Below, in pieces: positions 1 to 10,697 of a stretch of DNA of 64,000 nucleotides. Where the stretch lies: contig JACONQ010000003.1 in the NCBI GenBank assembly GCA_014281115.1, positions 2,542,001 through 2,606,000 on the forward strand, in the 5' to 3' direction. Source of the DNA: Laburnicola sp. R22_1. Its lineage: Eukaryota; Ascomycota; Dothideomycetes; Pleosporales; Didymosphaeriaceae. Within the stretch, counting starts at the first letter, position 1. Each line of letters opens with the position of its first letter. The notes beneath the pieces were generated by a model. It ran no database searches. It was not told where the DNA came from and saw only the letters and a list, made by a program, of their open reading frames with translations. The position numbers and the translations under genes were made by a program.

Positions 1-690
1 AAGCATAACACGCATAATTAGTAAAGGGCTAATTATATAATAGCTATAGAACAATTAAACTATAGGATAGCAACCTTAAAGTTACTATTTAACTATAGAG
101 CTCTAAAGGGTAGTAAAAATAGTAGAATTACTATGGCAATAAATAGCCCTTTATGCTACCTAAAATCTATACCTTAGTACCTTAATTCTATTCTTAATAT
201 AGGTCCTCCTATTATTACTACTACTAAGGCAGTTAGCTTTTATATAAAAATGCGTAATAGCTATAACTAACTTAGAAAGCTTTTTTTAAATTATAAAAAT
301 ACTATAAGCAAAGGAGTAAGATTATTAGTAATAATAAAAATAATAAGCTCCTTAAGAAGCTTTAGCTGCTATAACTACACCTTTAAATCTTAAAGGATTA
401 AGCTAATAAGAATACCTATTTAAATTATAACATTATTTCTTATAAGAATAAAAGGTATATAAGAGAGGAAGAATAAGGACTATATTAAAAAGTAATATAA
501 TGCCTTTAACGCTATCCTTATAAGGTAGCCCTATAGCCTTACAATTAGTAATAAGGCTGTACTTAACTAAATTAATAAGTAGTAGGATAATAGGTAAATT
601 TAGGACTTTAAAAACTTAAAGTAGAAATAACCTTAAATAATTAATATAATTATTAACTTTAAACTATACACTCTGTAAAACTTAACAAAG
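1..690. other. A+T-rich decayed (RIP-like) DNA
   Basis: The tract is dominated by TA dinucleotides with stops in every frame, and I recognise no gene or repeat in it. Composition changes abruptly near position 690-715, where the gene island begins and where the acyltransferase relic is cut off. The simplest reading is old repeat DNA degraded by RIP; the original element cannot be named. Confidence 0.7.
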
Positions 691-714
691 TACTCAACGG
701 GTTTGCACGTCCCT

Positions 715-1239
715 AGTTAGGTATTCGTTCAGCGTTTTGGAGTATCCGCGCTATGCGCTAGTTCATCAAAGTCATTGGGGTCGCCTTGAACGGAGGGCCA
801 TTCTGTTGCTCGCGGCAATCTCGACCATGTTGTGGGCGACGTGGGAATAGGTAACAATTGGCCGCGTCTCGTCAAATCGTTCCGGAATATGGTATTCAAG
901 CCGCCCATTCTCCTGATATTGTCCTCGGTCAGCGCTCTGAGCTCTCGCAAAAACACACGCGCACATACATTCAGCCTAAGCCGCGCACCAATCTTCCGCC
1001 ATCCAGGCCGATCCAGTAGTCTCTCAAACGAGGCCCTCAGTGTTTCAGGATCAAGTACATCGTCAAATCGGTACAACAGCAGAGCGCAGACACTGCGCAA
1101 CACTTCTGTGTTATCCGCAGCATTCAACGGTACAATAATTGTTGCAACCGACACGATTTTGTCGGTGGAAGGGGCCGAAATTTTTTCGGGCGATATGTGA
1201 CTCACTGTCTGTGGGGACTGGAGGGGGTGCGGTTGCCAT
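715..1239 (-). pseudogene. Truncated fungal acyltransferase (transferase family) pseudogene
   Basis: The minus strand encodes the N-terminal part of a fungal O-acyltransferase-like protein (BAHD/trichothecene acetyltransferase-type transferase family). Typical segments are LLYRFDDVLD, then GWRKIGARLRLN, then after a 56-bp GT-AG intron (913-968, donor GTATGT, acceptor ATCAG) GRLEYHIPERFDE and TYSH. The likely ATG is at 1239. The reading frame is broken at least three times: between that ATG and the family-like part, after the TYSH segment, and near 745 where one A appears missing. Homology stops at the A+T-rich boundary, so the catalytic HxxxD and DFGWG regions of the family are absent. The full-length family is about 450-500 residues; fewer than 180 are represented. 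Family assignment is from memory of conserved segments. Such enzymes acylate secondary metabolites, which fits the neighbours. Confidence 0.6.
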
Positions 1240-2145
1240 AATTGAGTTCGAAGTGCGGAAGAACATTATGTGGGCGAGTTGATATCGGAAGATTGCCCAT
1301 TCTTGCAAGTATTTCTCGAGGCTAGCCAAGGTCAAGGTTGGTGTTCTGAGGAAATCTGTGGAAGTCGCTCGTGGCACAATATTGTATGCTTAGTCTCTTA
1401 GCATCCTTGTACGTTGTTTTGGCCTTCTTGATTAGATAAAAGGCCTTTTCCACCAGTAGCAACGATGTTGTCTGCAGTCTTACCCGCAGAGCCGCTCGAC
1501 GGCTGGGTCGGGTCTGCATTCAAATACAGTAGGGCACGTTCGGAAGAAACCCCGAAGTCAATAAGAATCGCGCTCACTTTCGATTACATGTTAAGTAATT
1601 TTATTGTTGGATCGGTAAAAACATTTCAATTTTTTTCCACAGGTGTCACGTGGATGAACACTCCAATAGAATCTGTAAAAAGAATAACCGACCAAGCGAA
1701 TGAATCGTTAAAAAGGATGATTTTCCAATGAATCCTTACCATGAGATTGGCTTACCAAAACCATGCTCACCGTGCGACCTCATCGTCAATCTTCCTTTCG
1801 TCGATATATACCGGCGGTGCATCCCTCACTAGGATCGGAAAGATATGTGTTGCCGAAATTTTATCCGGCCGGATGCATGAGGCGTTTGACACTTCCGGTC
1901 GCTCATTGCTTGGTGTGTAGTGCGGCAGGCCATTAGTTCATCGACGAATGCACGACTGCACACGCTATTCGGACTTCTCTGCAGCTGTCATGTATATGCG
2001 ATTGGAGCCAAGAAATTAATGTGTAACGAGGCTATCTTCGTAATTTCTACTGTTGACATACAAGTCGTAACATTCATCAAAGGTTTCACTCCGCTCTCAC
2101 CGCGTAACCCAGAGCAGGCAACGCAGCATGGACACGAAATTTTGA
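1240..2145. other. Intergenic region, no gene recognised
   Basis: This stretch has mixed composition and separates the divergently oriented acyltransferase (-) and P450 (+) relics, so it probably contained both promoters. Only short open frames without family resemblance are present. A TATATA sequence occurs near 1804-1809, but I cannot tie it to a transcription start. Confidence 0.5.
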
Positions 2146-3440
2146 ATTCCGGCTTGGGTTAGGAGTTTGTCCTCGACAGACACCCTGCGAGTCGCAGAGT
2201 CTCGCCCCTACATCACGTTCCTGTTGGCTACAAGCATTATTACAATCTTGTTGCTTTGGGCTTTGCAAAATGTCAGCCCACTTTCTCAAATCCCGCTTGT
2301 CACCAAAAGTTCGTTCTGGGATATTGGTGGGAAGAAGGCCAAGGAAGATTTCATGGTCAATTGTCGCGGTGTCATTGAGCGAGGCTTCCAAAAGGCACAG
2401 TAAACTTACGGGGACGATGTTACACAAATTTGCTTCACTGCAGTCTAATTTCAGAAAGGTCGGCCGGTTGAAGCCATTTCGCGTCATCTCCGATATTGGG
2501 GAGATGCTCATCCTCCCTCCCTCTCTTGCACACGATATTCGAAAAATCGAAGAGCTTAGCCATGGCGAATTCATGAAGGAGGTTTGTAGTTAACATACTC
2601 GAGTTCGCCGTATCTGACATCATTTATTAGTTTACTACTGCCAAGGTACCGGGATTTGAGCCATTTATGGAGTCAACGGATAGTACGTTGCTAGCCGACA
2701 TGACGAAGACCAAGTTAATGGGCAATCTCAGTAATTTTCTGGTATTCTTTTAAACCTGCAACCCCATCGCTCATTCTGAATAGAACAACTGACGACTCCT
2801 GTATAGGAAACGGCGGCCAATGCATGCAAAGATGTGTTTCCTGAGGATGGAGGTAAGTAATTTTCGAATCTGGCCGTTTGAAAGCTTGACTAAAATGTGT
2901 TCTAGAGTGGCACCAAACATTACTCAAAGATGCGCTCTTGGAGATTGTCGCGCGTCTCTAGTCCACCATATTTCTTGGAGATGAAGAAGTCCGCCACGAT
3001 CCTACTTGGCTTCGCATTACCAAAGAGTACACTGTCGACTCTTTCGCCACATCGCATCAACTCCGCATGTATCCCAAGATGCTCTGGCCAATTGTCGCAT
3101 TATTTTCTCCACAGGCACAGAAAGTTAAGGCGCAACTAAGAGAGGCTGAAGCGATTATCGGTCCCGTTATTGAGAGACGTCGCGCAGAAGACCTATCTAG
3201 TAGGCGTGGTAAGCGCGAAAGGTACGACTCCATCGAGTGGCTTGAGCAGACGGCAGAGGACAAGAAGATCAAATATGCGGCCGCCGCCATGCAGTTGACC
3301 CTAGCACTTTCAGTCTGGAAGAGAAACATCGCAGACCTTTTGGTATACGGTACACTTTCAGTCATTCATACAACAACCGACTTGATCACAACCACAATGT
3401 ATGGAATTTTGCAACACCGCACAGGTCCGCCTCGAGAGAG
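2146..3440 (+). pseudogene. Cytochrome P450, 3'-truncated pseudogene
   Basis: This is the N-terminal half of a fungal microsomal P450 monooxygenase of the type found in secondary-metabolite clusters. The first exon (open from 2146, no in-frame ATG, so the start is lost or upstream) carries a membrane anchor around YITFLLATSIITILLLW. Introns can be placed at 2400-2454, 2582-2645, about 2731-2806 and 2853-2905; all are GT-AG and joining them keeps one frame. Family-like stretches include KPFRVISDIGEMLILPP, VPGFEPF, DPTWLRITKEYTVDSF, QLRMYPKMLWP and IHTTTDLI (I-helix region). One in-frame TAG lies at 2959-2961. Homology ends near 3415-3440, where a truncated PKS on the opposite strand begins, so the ExxR motif and the Cys heme-ligand loop are missing. 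The product would be non-functional. Confidence 0.75.
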
Positions 3441-5328
3441 AAGTCGGGGCGGAGATCCTTGGGCAGGTTTTCCAGATGTGCTTGCAGTTCTTGAATGATG
3501 CTGCGGGCGGTTTCGGACTTTTCGATCAACTCGGCACCCATGCGCGCATACTGCGCTCCTTGGCCGGTGAAGATGCCCAGCACCTTCGGCCGCTTTCCAT
3601 CTGTAGGAGGCAAAAACCTCACACCCAGATCCTCCGGAATGACCGAATCTAGTTCACCTCGAATCTTCTTGGCCAGATCGTCAGCGGATTTGGCGGCAAA
3701 TGCAATGCGGTAGGGAAACGCCGGTCGCCGTTCGTGCAGTGTATACGCCAGGTCGCGTAAATTCAGAGAAGAACTATTTTGGACAAATTCGACATATGCA
3801 GCAAGGCTGCTGCGCAGTGACTGGCGTGTCAGTGCCGAAAATACGAATGGGGTGAACTGTTTACGCGACGCCGTGCTCCGGGGCTCGGCCCAACTCCAGA
3901 ATGGCATGGGCATTGGCGCCACCAAAACCAAAACTGTTCACACTGGCACGTCTGGGCTCATTGCATTCCACGTTTGGCCGTGGCTTTGGTGTCTTCAGGA
4001 TCTTCAGGTTTTGGGTAAATGGCACGACCGAATCGCTTCAGTTGTTCAGGAGCATATTTGGAGGTAATGTCGAGTTCTGAAGGGCTAGTGATGCTTTTAG
4101 GAGTGCCGCAACACCTACGGTGCCTTTAGTATGCCCAAGAATCGTTTTAATAGAGCCAACATAGAGGGGTTCACCATCAGGTTTAATGTCGTATTTCTCG
4201 CTAAAGAATGCCTTTAAGATTGCTTCGGTCTTAATTAGGTCACTAGCGGGCGTACCAGTTCCATAGGCCTCGAAAAACTAGGGGCGGTCTAAGGCTTTAG
4301 AAAGATTAAGGCCCGCTTTAGCGTACGTGCTTTAGATCAAGGCCTGCTAAGCAGCAGCATTTAGCATGGTAATACCAGTTGTGGCTCCATATTGGTTAAA
4401 GGCTATTTCTCTAATGATACACTCGATGTCATCTCCGCCCTCAATAGCCGCACTAAGCGTCTTAAGAATGCAGGCTACAACGCCATCGCCGCGGGCGTAA
4501 CCATTAGCATCCTTATCCCACATCTTGCTGCGACCTGCGAGAGGTTATTCATCATCCTGAACGCTGAGACGTACGTTACCACTGACCGTCGGGAGATAGC
4601 ATCTTGAGCTTGCTTTCCATCACATAATTCTCAGGGCCCAACAGCAGATTAGACGCGCATGCGAGAGCTACACGCGATTCTCCAGACCTAAGAGATTGTA
4701 CTGCGAGATGGACTGCTACAAGACTGGAGGAACAGGCAGTGTCCAGCGTCATGGAAGGGCCATGCCAGTCGAAGAAGTACGACACTCGGTTGGACAAGAT
4801 ACTTCTTCCAATACCAGTGGCGGCGTAGACGGGTGCCGTCTTCACTATTTCTTTTCGTTAGTCGGGTATACAAGGGAAAATAGAACTCCCAAGTAGCGAG
4901 TGTGAGAACACTTACAGTCCCGCAACAAGCCTGCCTCATAATCGCCGCACATGAGGCCAACGTAAACGGCCGTGTCACTACCGCGTAGCGATTCTATGGT
5001 CAACCCTGCCGACTCAAGACCTTCGTAGACGGTCTCCATCAATAGACGCTGTTGGGGGTCTATAGCCTTGGCCTCGATCGGCTTGATGCCGAAGAATTCT
5101 GTGTCGAAAGCAGTGACATCCTCTTCTAGCAAGTACGAGTGCCCTATGTTACTGTGTCCATGGTATGCGGGGTTCGGATGGTAGTAGTTATTCGCGTTGA
5201 AGCGATTTTTTGGAATGAGGTTTGCTGAGAAGGTGCCAGAATTTCGAGGGAGACGAAGCCCCGCCGGCAAACCGACAGGCAGTCCCCACGATAGCAATAG
5301 GCTCATGGGTGTATGCGTCCTTCGTCAT
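3415..5328 (-). pseudogene. Highly reducing type I polyketide synthase, truncated KS-AT pseudogene
   Basis: The gene starts at an ATG at 5328 followed by [15 protein letters not shown], the usual ketosynthase (KS) opening. Then come [24 protein letters not shown], the active-site motif [12 protein letters not shown] (about 4710-4745), [11 protein letters not shown] where the family has [22 protein letters not shown], and the KS C-terminal motif [14 protein letters not shown]. The acyltransferase domain begins with VLGIFTGQGAQYARMG and is lost before its GHSxG motif. A 71-bp intron (4845-4915, GTAAGT to ATAG, CTAAC branch site) interrupts the KS. Lesions include a frameshift near 5220, several CAG/CAA-to-stop changes at 4260-4370, and a break after NAHAIL. 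DH, MT, ER, KR and ACP domains are missing. The full-length family is over 2,000 residues. It would have made a reduced polyketide; it is now inactive. Confidence 0.85.
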
Positions 5329-7049
5329 GATATGATAATATGGATAAGAAATATAGATATTTCAACAAGCGTAAGCGATTGTGAGCGTAGTTGAGACGTC
5401 CCGTTCTTGAAACTGTTGAACGAACAGTTGTTGTTTGAGTTACAAGAAGTTGAATGACTCGTCAAGTCCTGATCTAGCCAAAAAGATATCGGGCTATCTG
5501 TGCGATACAGTCCACAGCAGGGATCTTGTTGATCAATGTTGACGAGTAGTCGGTAACAGGGCCCATCATCTTGCGGGCATCCCACGCCGCTTAGCGGGCG
5601 TGCTGCGAACGCACCGCATCCCGGGAATTTCATCCAATTCGATGGTTCCTCAACATGCACTTTTGTCTCTCTACATTACCGATTTGGAAGGCAAGTGGTA
5701 CAGTTACAATTAGATGATCTTCCTCACAAAGGCCGACTGGGTCACACAGGTGAATAACCCGCCCTTCCGATATAGGCCATATGCGGCAATTTTTTTTTTT
5801 TTGCGACTAAGAGGTTTCTAATAAAAAGATAACAATAATAGCAGTTATCCCTCCTGCTGTTGTGGACACAGAAAAGCGTTTCAAGGTGTTAACAAAAAGG
5901 GTTAGGTATATTCGGCAATAACATGGACAACTTTCCGTTCCTTATCGTCGTTGTCGGAGTATATCCTGTAGGATTGAGGCTCCGAATTGGTGGGTCGGAA
6001 GAATCCCCGTAGCGTTAAGTTCCCCAGATGTCTCTTCCCAGGTACCATCGACCGCCATTAGTCTTGCGCAACGATCATCGAGCGAGTCGATATTGTGGGA
6101 GGCTCGGAGACGTATTTTTCCCATGATGGAGATGATGGCAAATGTCTTCGCCTGGTCCGAGACGGTTGAAAACTCTCGCGCGCGGAGGCGCGTGCACCAA
6201 GTCTTACTTAGTAAGCTCAAAAGGCGCACGTGATTTTTACACATCCATCCACATGCATTGATGGATTGGAACATTGGAAGGCATTCTAGATATTCTTTCC
6301 ATATTCTCACTTGGTAACATTCTCTAATACTTCCTGTATCTCTTTTCAAATATTTCCTTCGATCGCGCCTAGTGCTCGTCTGTAAGGTGGGCTTTGTTCA
6401 TTTCGCGGTACCTAATCTATGCGGGCACCTGGAGTTCCAGACTAACACCATGACTATAATCTGTTCAACAGGCATGTGTCTTTACTTACCAACTGGTAGA
6501 TTTACACGCTCTTGTCGTCCGCTCTTCAAAGCGCAAGCTCCAGTCTGTATCGTGCGCACCCATGCTGAAATATACCCTTCATCGACATGCCCAACCTGCC
6601 TCCCAACGAAATCCAGAGCGATACACGTCTCAAGTTCATACGATGGGCTCTTTTCATAATAGAAGTCGCAGCGAAGTATTAGAAACTGCTGCAAGGAGGT
6701 TTACTTTCCTATATCGAAGTATTCTTGAGATCGCACAAGCTTTATGGCCGACAGTAAAAGATCCGTCGATTACGTTATTAGATTCACTGCAAACACCTTG
6801 GGAACGCTTGACCTACGTCAATAGTAGAATACAAAATAAATCCGGCTTGCGAAAATGCGTTGACGCCTGCGCCACGCTTGAGAGCCGCAATACCGTTTAC
6901 ATATGTGGCGCCGCATTCCCTCAAGACAGGCTCTACGGCCACTGCGATATTCCCCGAATAGAGCCTCCCCACTCCCACGCTTTCATAAACTCATAAACCC
7001 AACCGCCCAGCTCACACACCCTCCATTCAGATCTTCCTCGTCGGCAGCC
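5329..7049. other. Intergenic region with unrecognised short open frames
   Basis: This 1.7-kb stretch of ordinary composition lies upstream of the PKS relic (-) and of the glutamine amidotransferase (+). The longest open frame is on the minus strand at 5942-6349 (135 codons, ATG start). Another minus-strand frame lies at 6482-6694 and a plus-strand frame at 6562-6996. None shows a motif I recognise; they could be exons of an eroded gene or chance frames. A T12 run lies near 5791-5802. No RNA gene was seen. Confidence 0.4.
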
Positions 7050-7966
7050 ATGAGCCTCGCGAAGGCACCAGAGGAGCTGGAGGCGCGCGTAATTGAGTCC
7101 GACAAGCCCGACAAAGTCCGCATGCTTGTACTCGAGATCGATGATCCTCACGACGACACGCAAAAGGAGAACGGTTCGTTTGGCGAAATCCTAAACGAGT
7201 TGCTGGTGCGCACCGGAAAAGAATAGGATCCGAAGCTCGCCATCGAAACCGTAATGCAGTATGCGGTTGAGCCCATAGGAGGCAAGGTCCCCGAGCCATC
7301 CGAGATCACGGAAGAGATCCACGCCATTCTGATTACGGGGAGCGTGTACGATGAGCACAGCAACGACGAATGGGTGTTGAAGCTCATGAAGCTGATCGAG
7401 CGTACGTGTGCGAGAATCGTCGTCGGTATGAAGACCTAACGCTAGCAGACTTATGGATACACCGACCCGATATACAATTCACGGGCATCTGCTTTGGGCA
7501 TCAGATTCTGTGTCGCGTTCTAGGCTCAGAGGTCAAACCGACGGAAAATAACGAATGGGAGCTCTCGCATACCCCGATTGAATTGAGTGACATTGGACAC
7601 TGGCTCTTCAGGCTTCCGCCGTCGAGAAAGCATATCCGGCTGCACCAAATGCACCAGGACTATGTTGTAGACGCGCCGTCGCCGTCGAAGACGTCTCTGT
7701 TGGATCGTGACACCGAGGTGCACGTATGGGGAAAGAGCGTCCATACTAGTGTGCAGGGCGTGTACATTCCCAAGAGACTGTTCACTACCCAAGGACAGAT
7801 GGAGTTCGACGAGGATATGGTGAAAAGGCAACTGGAAATGAGAGTCAAGAGCGGTAGTGTGGAACAAGAAGAGGCCGAGGAGGCCGAGGAGCGTGCATCA
7901 TGGATGCACGATGGGATTCTGGTCGCAAAGGCGGTCGTGAGGTTCTTTCATGGCGATGATGACTGA
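7050..7966 (+). pseudogene. Class I glutamine amidotransferase-like protein, probably inactivated
   Basis: Exon 1 (7050-7401) begins MSLAKAPEELEARV and contains HAILITGSVYDEHSNDEW. A 47-bp intron (7402-7448, donor GTACGT, CTAAC branch, acceptor GCAG) is followed by exon 2 (7449-7966) with PDIQFTGICFGHQI, the nucleophile-Cys motif of class I GATases. The spliced frame has 290 codons including the final stop, the normal size for the stand-alone fungal family (GMP synthase amidotransferase-like, PF00117 type). Two lesions argue against activity. An in-frame TAG lies at 7224-7226, 30 bp before a possible downstream ATG at 7254. The segment where the family has a catalytic His-x-Glu reads TTQGQMEF, with Gln in the His position and Glu retained. 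Translation from 7254 would lose about 68 residues but keep the Cys. The natural substrate of this subfamily is not well defined. A link to the metabolite cluster is only positional. Confidence 0.75.
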
Positions 7967-8803
7967 GAGGTGCGGGAGGTGGGGTTCCAGTCGGGATTGC
8001 ACCGGAAAAGGGTATTTACTCCGACAGCTTGTCCGTGGATCAGTGCCAAAGTGGGCGAATCACCTTCTACTCTGTAAGAAAATGATAAGGCTCGATTGTA
8101 TGACATAGCATATTCTACCCTTGGTCACATTACACATTACATGATATGTTTATACAACAACGTGCATGTTTGGCTTCCTATTTAGGTAAAGCGTAGTCAG
8201 TCAACCGACGTCGGCCGTAGCAATTCCGGAAATAAACGCACGACACTTGCATATGTAGTCAGATTCGAACGCGTTTGTGCGCTTCGCGTCCTTAGTGTTC
8301 CTCCGTTATTATCTTCTCTTAGATGGTGACGTAAATTAAGCTGCGTGTACTCCGCATATATGAACTGGAAGGCCATGTAAACAGCGAACGCGTATGTCTG
8401 CAGAGCCCACCCGCAAGCGGGGCGCGGTTATGTCGGCAAAGCAGTCTAGTCACGATGCTATGATCCATTGAGTTTAACAGTGTCACTAGGACAGGACACA
8501 GTGTGCAGGTCCGCGGGGATAAAGAGTCCCTAACGCCAGACCGCATCTCCCCAGATGTCTGTACGCTCGCTCGTCCGCTCTTTGTGAAGACATTCGTGGG
8601 TTTGGTGCCCTCCATCAGCGAATTGGCCGGTTGGATAAGTAAAACGGAGCATGTAGGGGAACTGCGTACCTATCAACAGAAGAAGCACAAACCTCCATGC
8701 ATACATATCTCTGTGAGCACCTACATAACTCTTCAATGCGGCTTCTACCATAACATCCACTTTTCGTCAAGCAGTCGCTGATATTTGGAGCGGCCACAAT
8801 ACG
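7967..8803. other. Intergenic region upstream of the MFS gene
   Basis: About 840 bp lie between the end of the amidotransferase and the MFS start codon. Short overlapping frames occur on both strands (for example 8319-8615 and 8503-8781) without recognisable motifs. It presumably contains the MFS promoter, but no element can be assigned from the sequence. Confidence 0.5.
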
Positions 8804-10471
8804 ATGAACCCCTTACAAGAAATATCAGCGAAGGAACCAGTTGAAGATGGAGAGCAAGTCGAAAGCGAGGAAAAAGACCTGGAGAAAGATGCCGACGAAA
8901 GGCCACTCGAAAGACAAGTCTCGGGACCGCCATACTCCGCATTCAGCCGGCGCATGAAAATATGGATCATCTTCCTCGTGAGCGTATCGGCTCTGATATC
9001 GCCATTCGGAGCAACGCTGTTCTATCCTGCGTTGAATGTCCTGTCAGACGTATTGGACGTTACACCAGCGAAGACGAACATAGCAATAACAACGTACATG
9101 GTATGATTCTAGAAGAATGCTGCGAATTCTACTTGCTGATTCCGATAGATCGCGCAAGCGATCGCTCCCGCTATCATCGCTGGGATGTCCGATGGCAGTG
9201 GCCGCAGACTGTCCTTCATCATCTGTTTCGTCATCTTCATCGCCGCTAATATCGGACTCGCTTTTCAGACGAACTACACGGCGTTGCTTCTATTGCGTGT
9301 CTTGCAGGCTTTTGGTTGCAGTGCTAGTATCGCGCTGACTATAGCCGTTGTCGCTGATATCTCTACTTCGGCGGAGAGAGGCAAATACATGGGCTATGCT
9401 ACCTCGGGCATACTCTTTGGACCGTCTTTCGGACCTACTATTGGTATGTTCTTCCAGATGCAACGATTTCACATTCACTGATGTTCGCTCTGCGTTACAG
9501 GAGGCGTCCTTGCACAATACCTAGGATGGCGATCCATCTTCTGGTTCCTAGCTATATTCGCCGGAGTATTACTCCTGATCTTCATCTTCCTATTCCCAGA
9601 AACCTGTCGCGCTGTTGTCGGAAACGGCTCGATCCCCGCGACAGGCGTAAATCGCTCGATCATCAGCTATCTCCAAGAGCGCAGACAGCAGCGCCAATCC
9701 CCAAATACCGAACAAGAGAATACTACATTTGAGAAACCAAAGATCACTTTCCCAAACCCCCTCGAGACACTGCGCATCCTCGGCGAGAAAGAGTCATGCA
9801 TCATCCTGCTTTACAACGGCCTCTTCTTCACCGGCATGATGGTCGTCTCCGCCGCGTTGCCCGCCCTTTTCAACGACGCATACCACTTGGACGAACTCAA
9901 AGTCGGCCTCTGCTACATAGCCGTAGGATCAGGCGCGCTCGCCTCGTCCCTCTCCATGGGCCACATCGTAGACTGGAACTTCCGCCGCCACGCCGCGCTC
10001 AACAATCTAACCATCACCAAAGGAAAACAACCAGATCTCCGAAACTTTCCTATCGAGAGGGTGCGACTGCAGGTCGCCGCGCCAGGGCACATTATAGGCA
10101 CCGCGGGCCTAATCGCGTTCGGCTGGATGGTGAAATACCGAACGCATATTGCGGGGCCGGAGGTTGCGCTTTTCTTCATTGGCTTTGGTACCTCGACTGC
10201 GTTTAATCAGACGAATACGCTGCTTATTGATCTTCATCGACATCAGGCGGCGACTGCGACGGCGGCTGTTAATTTTGTCCGGTGTTTGATGAGTGCGGGG
10301 GGGTGTGCGGCGATTATTCCCATGTGTAGGGCGATGAATCCGGGGTGGGCTTTTACGGTTATTGGGCTGGTGTATGTGGTTTTGATTTTGGTGGTGTTTT
10401 GGATTATGAGGAATGGTATGAGGTGGAGATTGGAAGCTGAGGAGAAGAAACGTGTTGGTAGGGAGGATTAA
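8804..10471 (+). CDS. MFS transporter (DHA1-like, 12-TM drug/metabolite exporter)
   Basis: Three exons (8804-9100, 9149-9443, 9501-10471) join into one frame of 520 residues. Introns of 48 bp (GTATGA to GATAG) and 57 bp (GTATGT to TACAG) are both GT-AG. The protein has a charged cytoplasmic N-terminus (about residues 1-50), a first membrane span around IWIIFLVSVSALISPFGATLF, and the loop 2-3 signature GMSDGSGRR (residues 111-119), matching the MFS GxxxDxxGRR motif. RGKYMGYATSGILFGPSFGPTIGG resembles motif C of the DHA1 group. A long central loop precedes the second six-span bundle, and the tail is basic. Length is typical for fungal DHA1 exporters. No stop or frameshift was found, unlike most neighbours. 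It sits convergent to the 2OG oxygenase with 226 bp between the two stop codons. A likely role is plasma-membrane efflux of a metabolite or drug; the substrate is unknown. Confidence 0.88.
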
Positions 10472-10697
10472 ATTCTTGAATGGCGTCGCATAGATTCTGC
10501 GGGAAAATTGATAGAGAGGAATCATGATTGAAAGGACTAATGATAATGTAATCACCACATAGCCCATTTATCCACGCGTTGTGACTTGGTCAAGTTGACA
10601 CTGATCAATCAGTCATCAGTGGTCAAAAATGGGCCTTCCATAAGCATGGCACCAGAATCTACTTGAAGGGATTGGCCCCGTTTTAAGGTCGATACAC

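Noticed and set aside
5942..6349. 135-codon minus-strand open frame as a real gene
   Set aside because: Not recognised, no introns or partner exons could be placed, and it lies between relics; kept only as a note in the intergenic entry.
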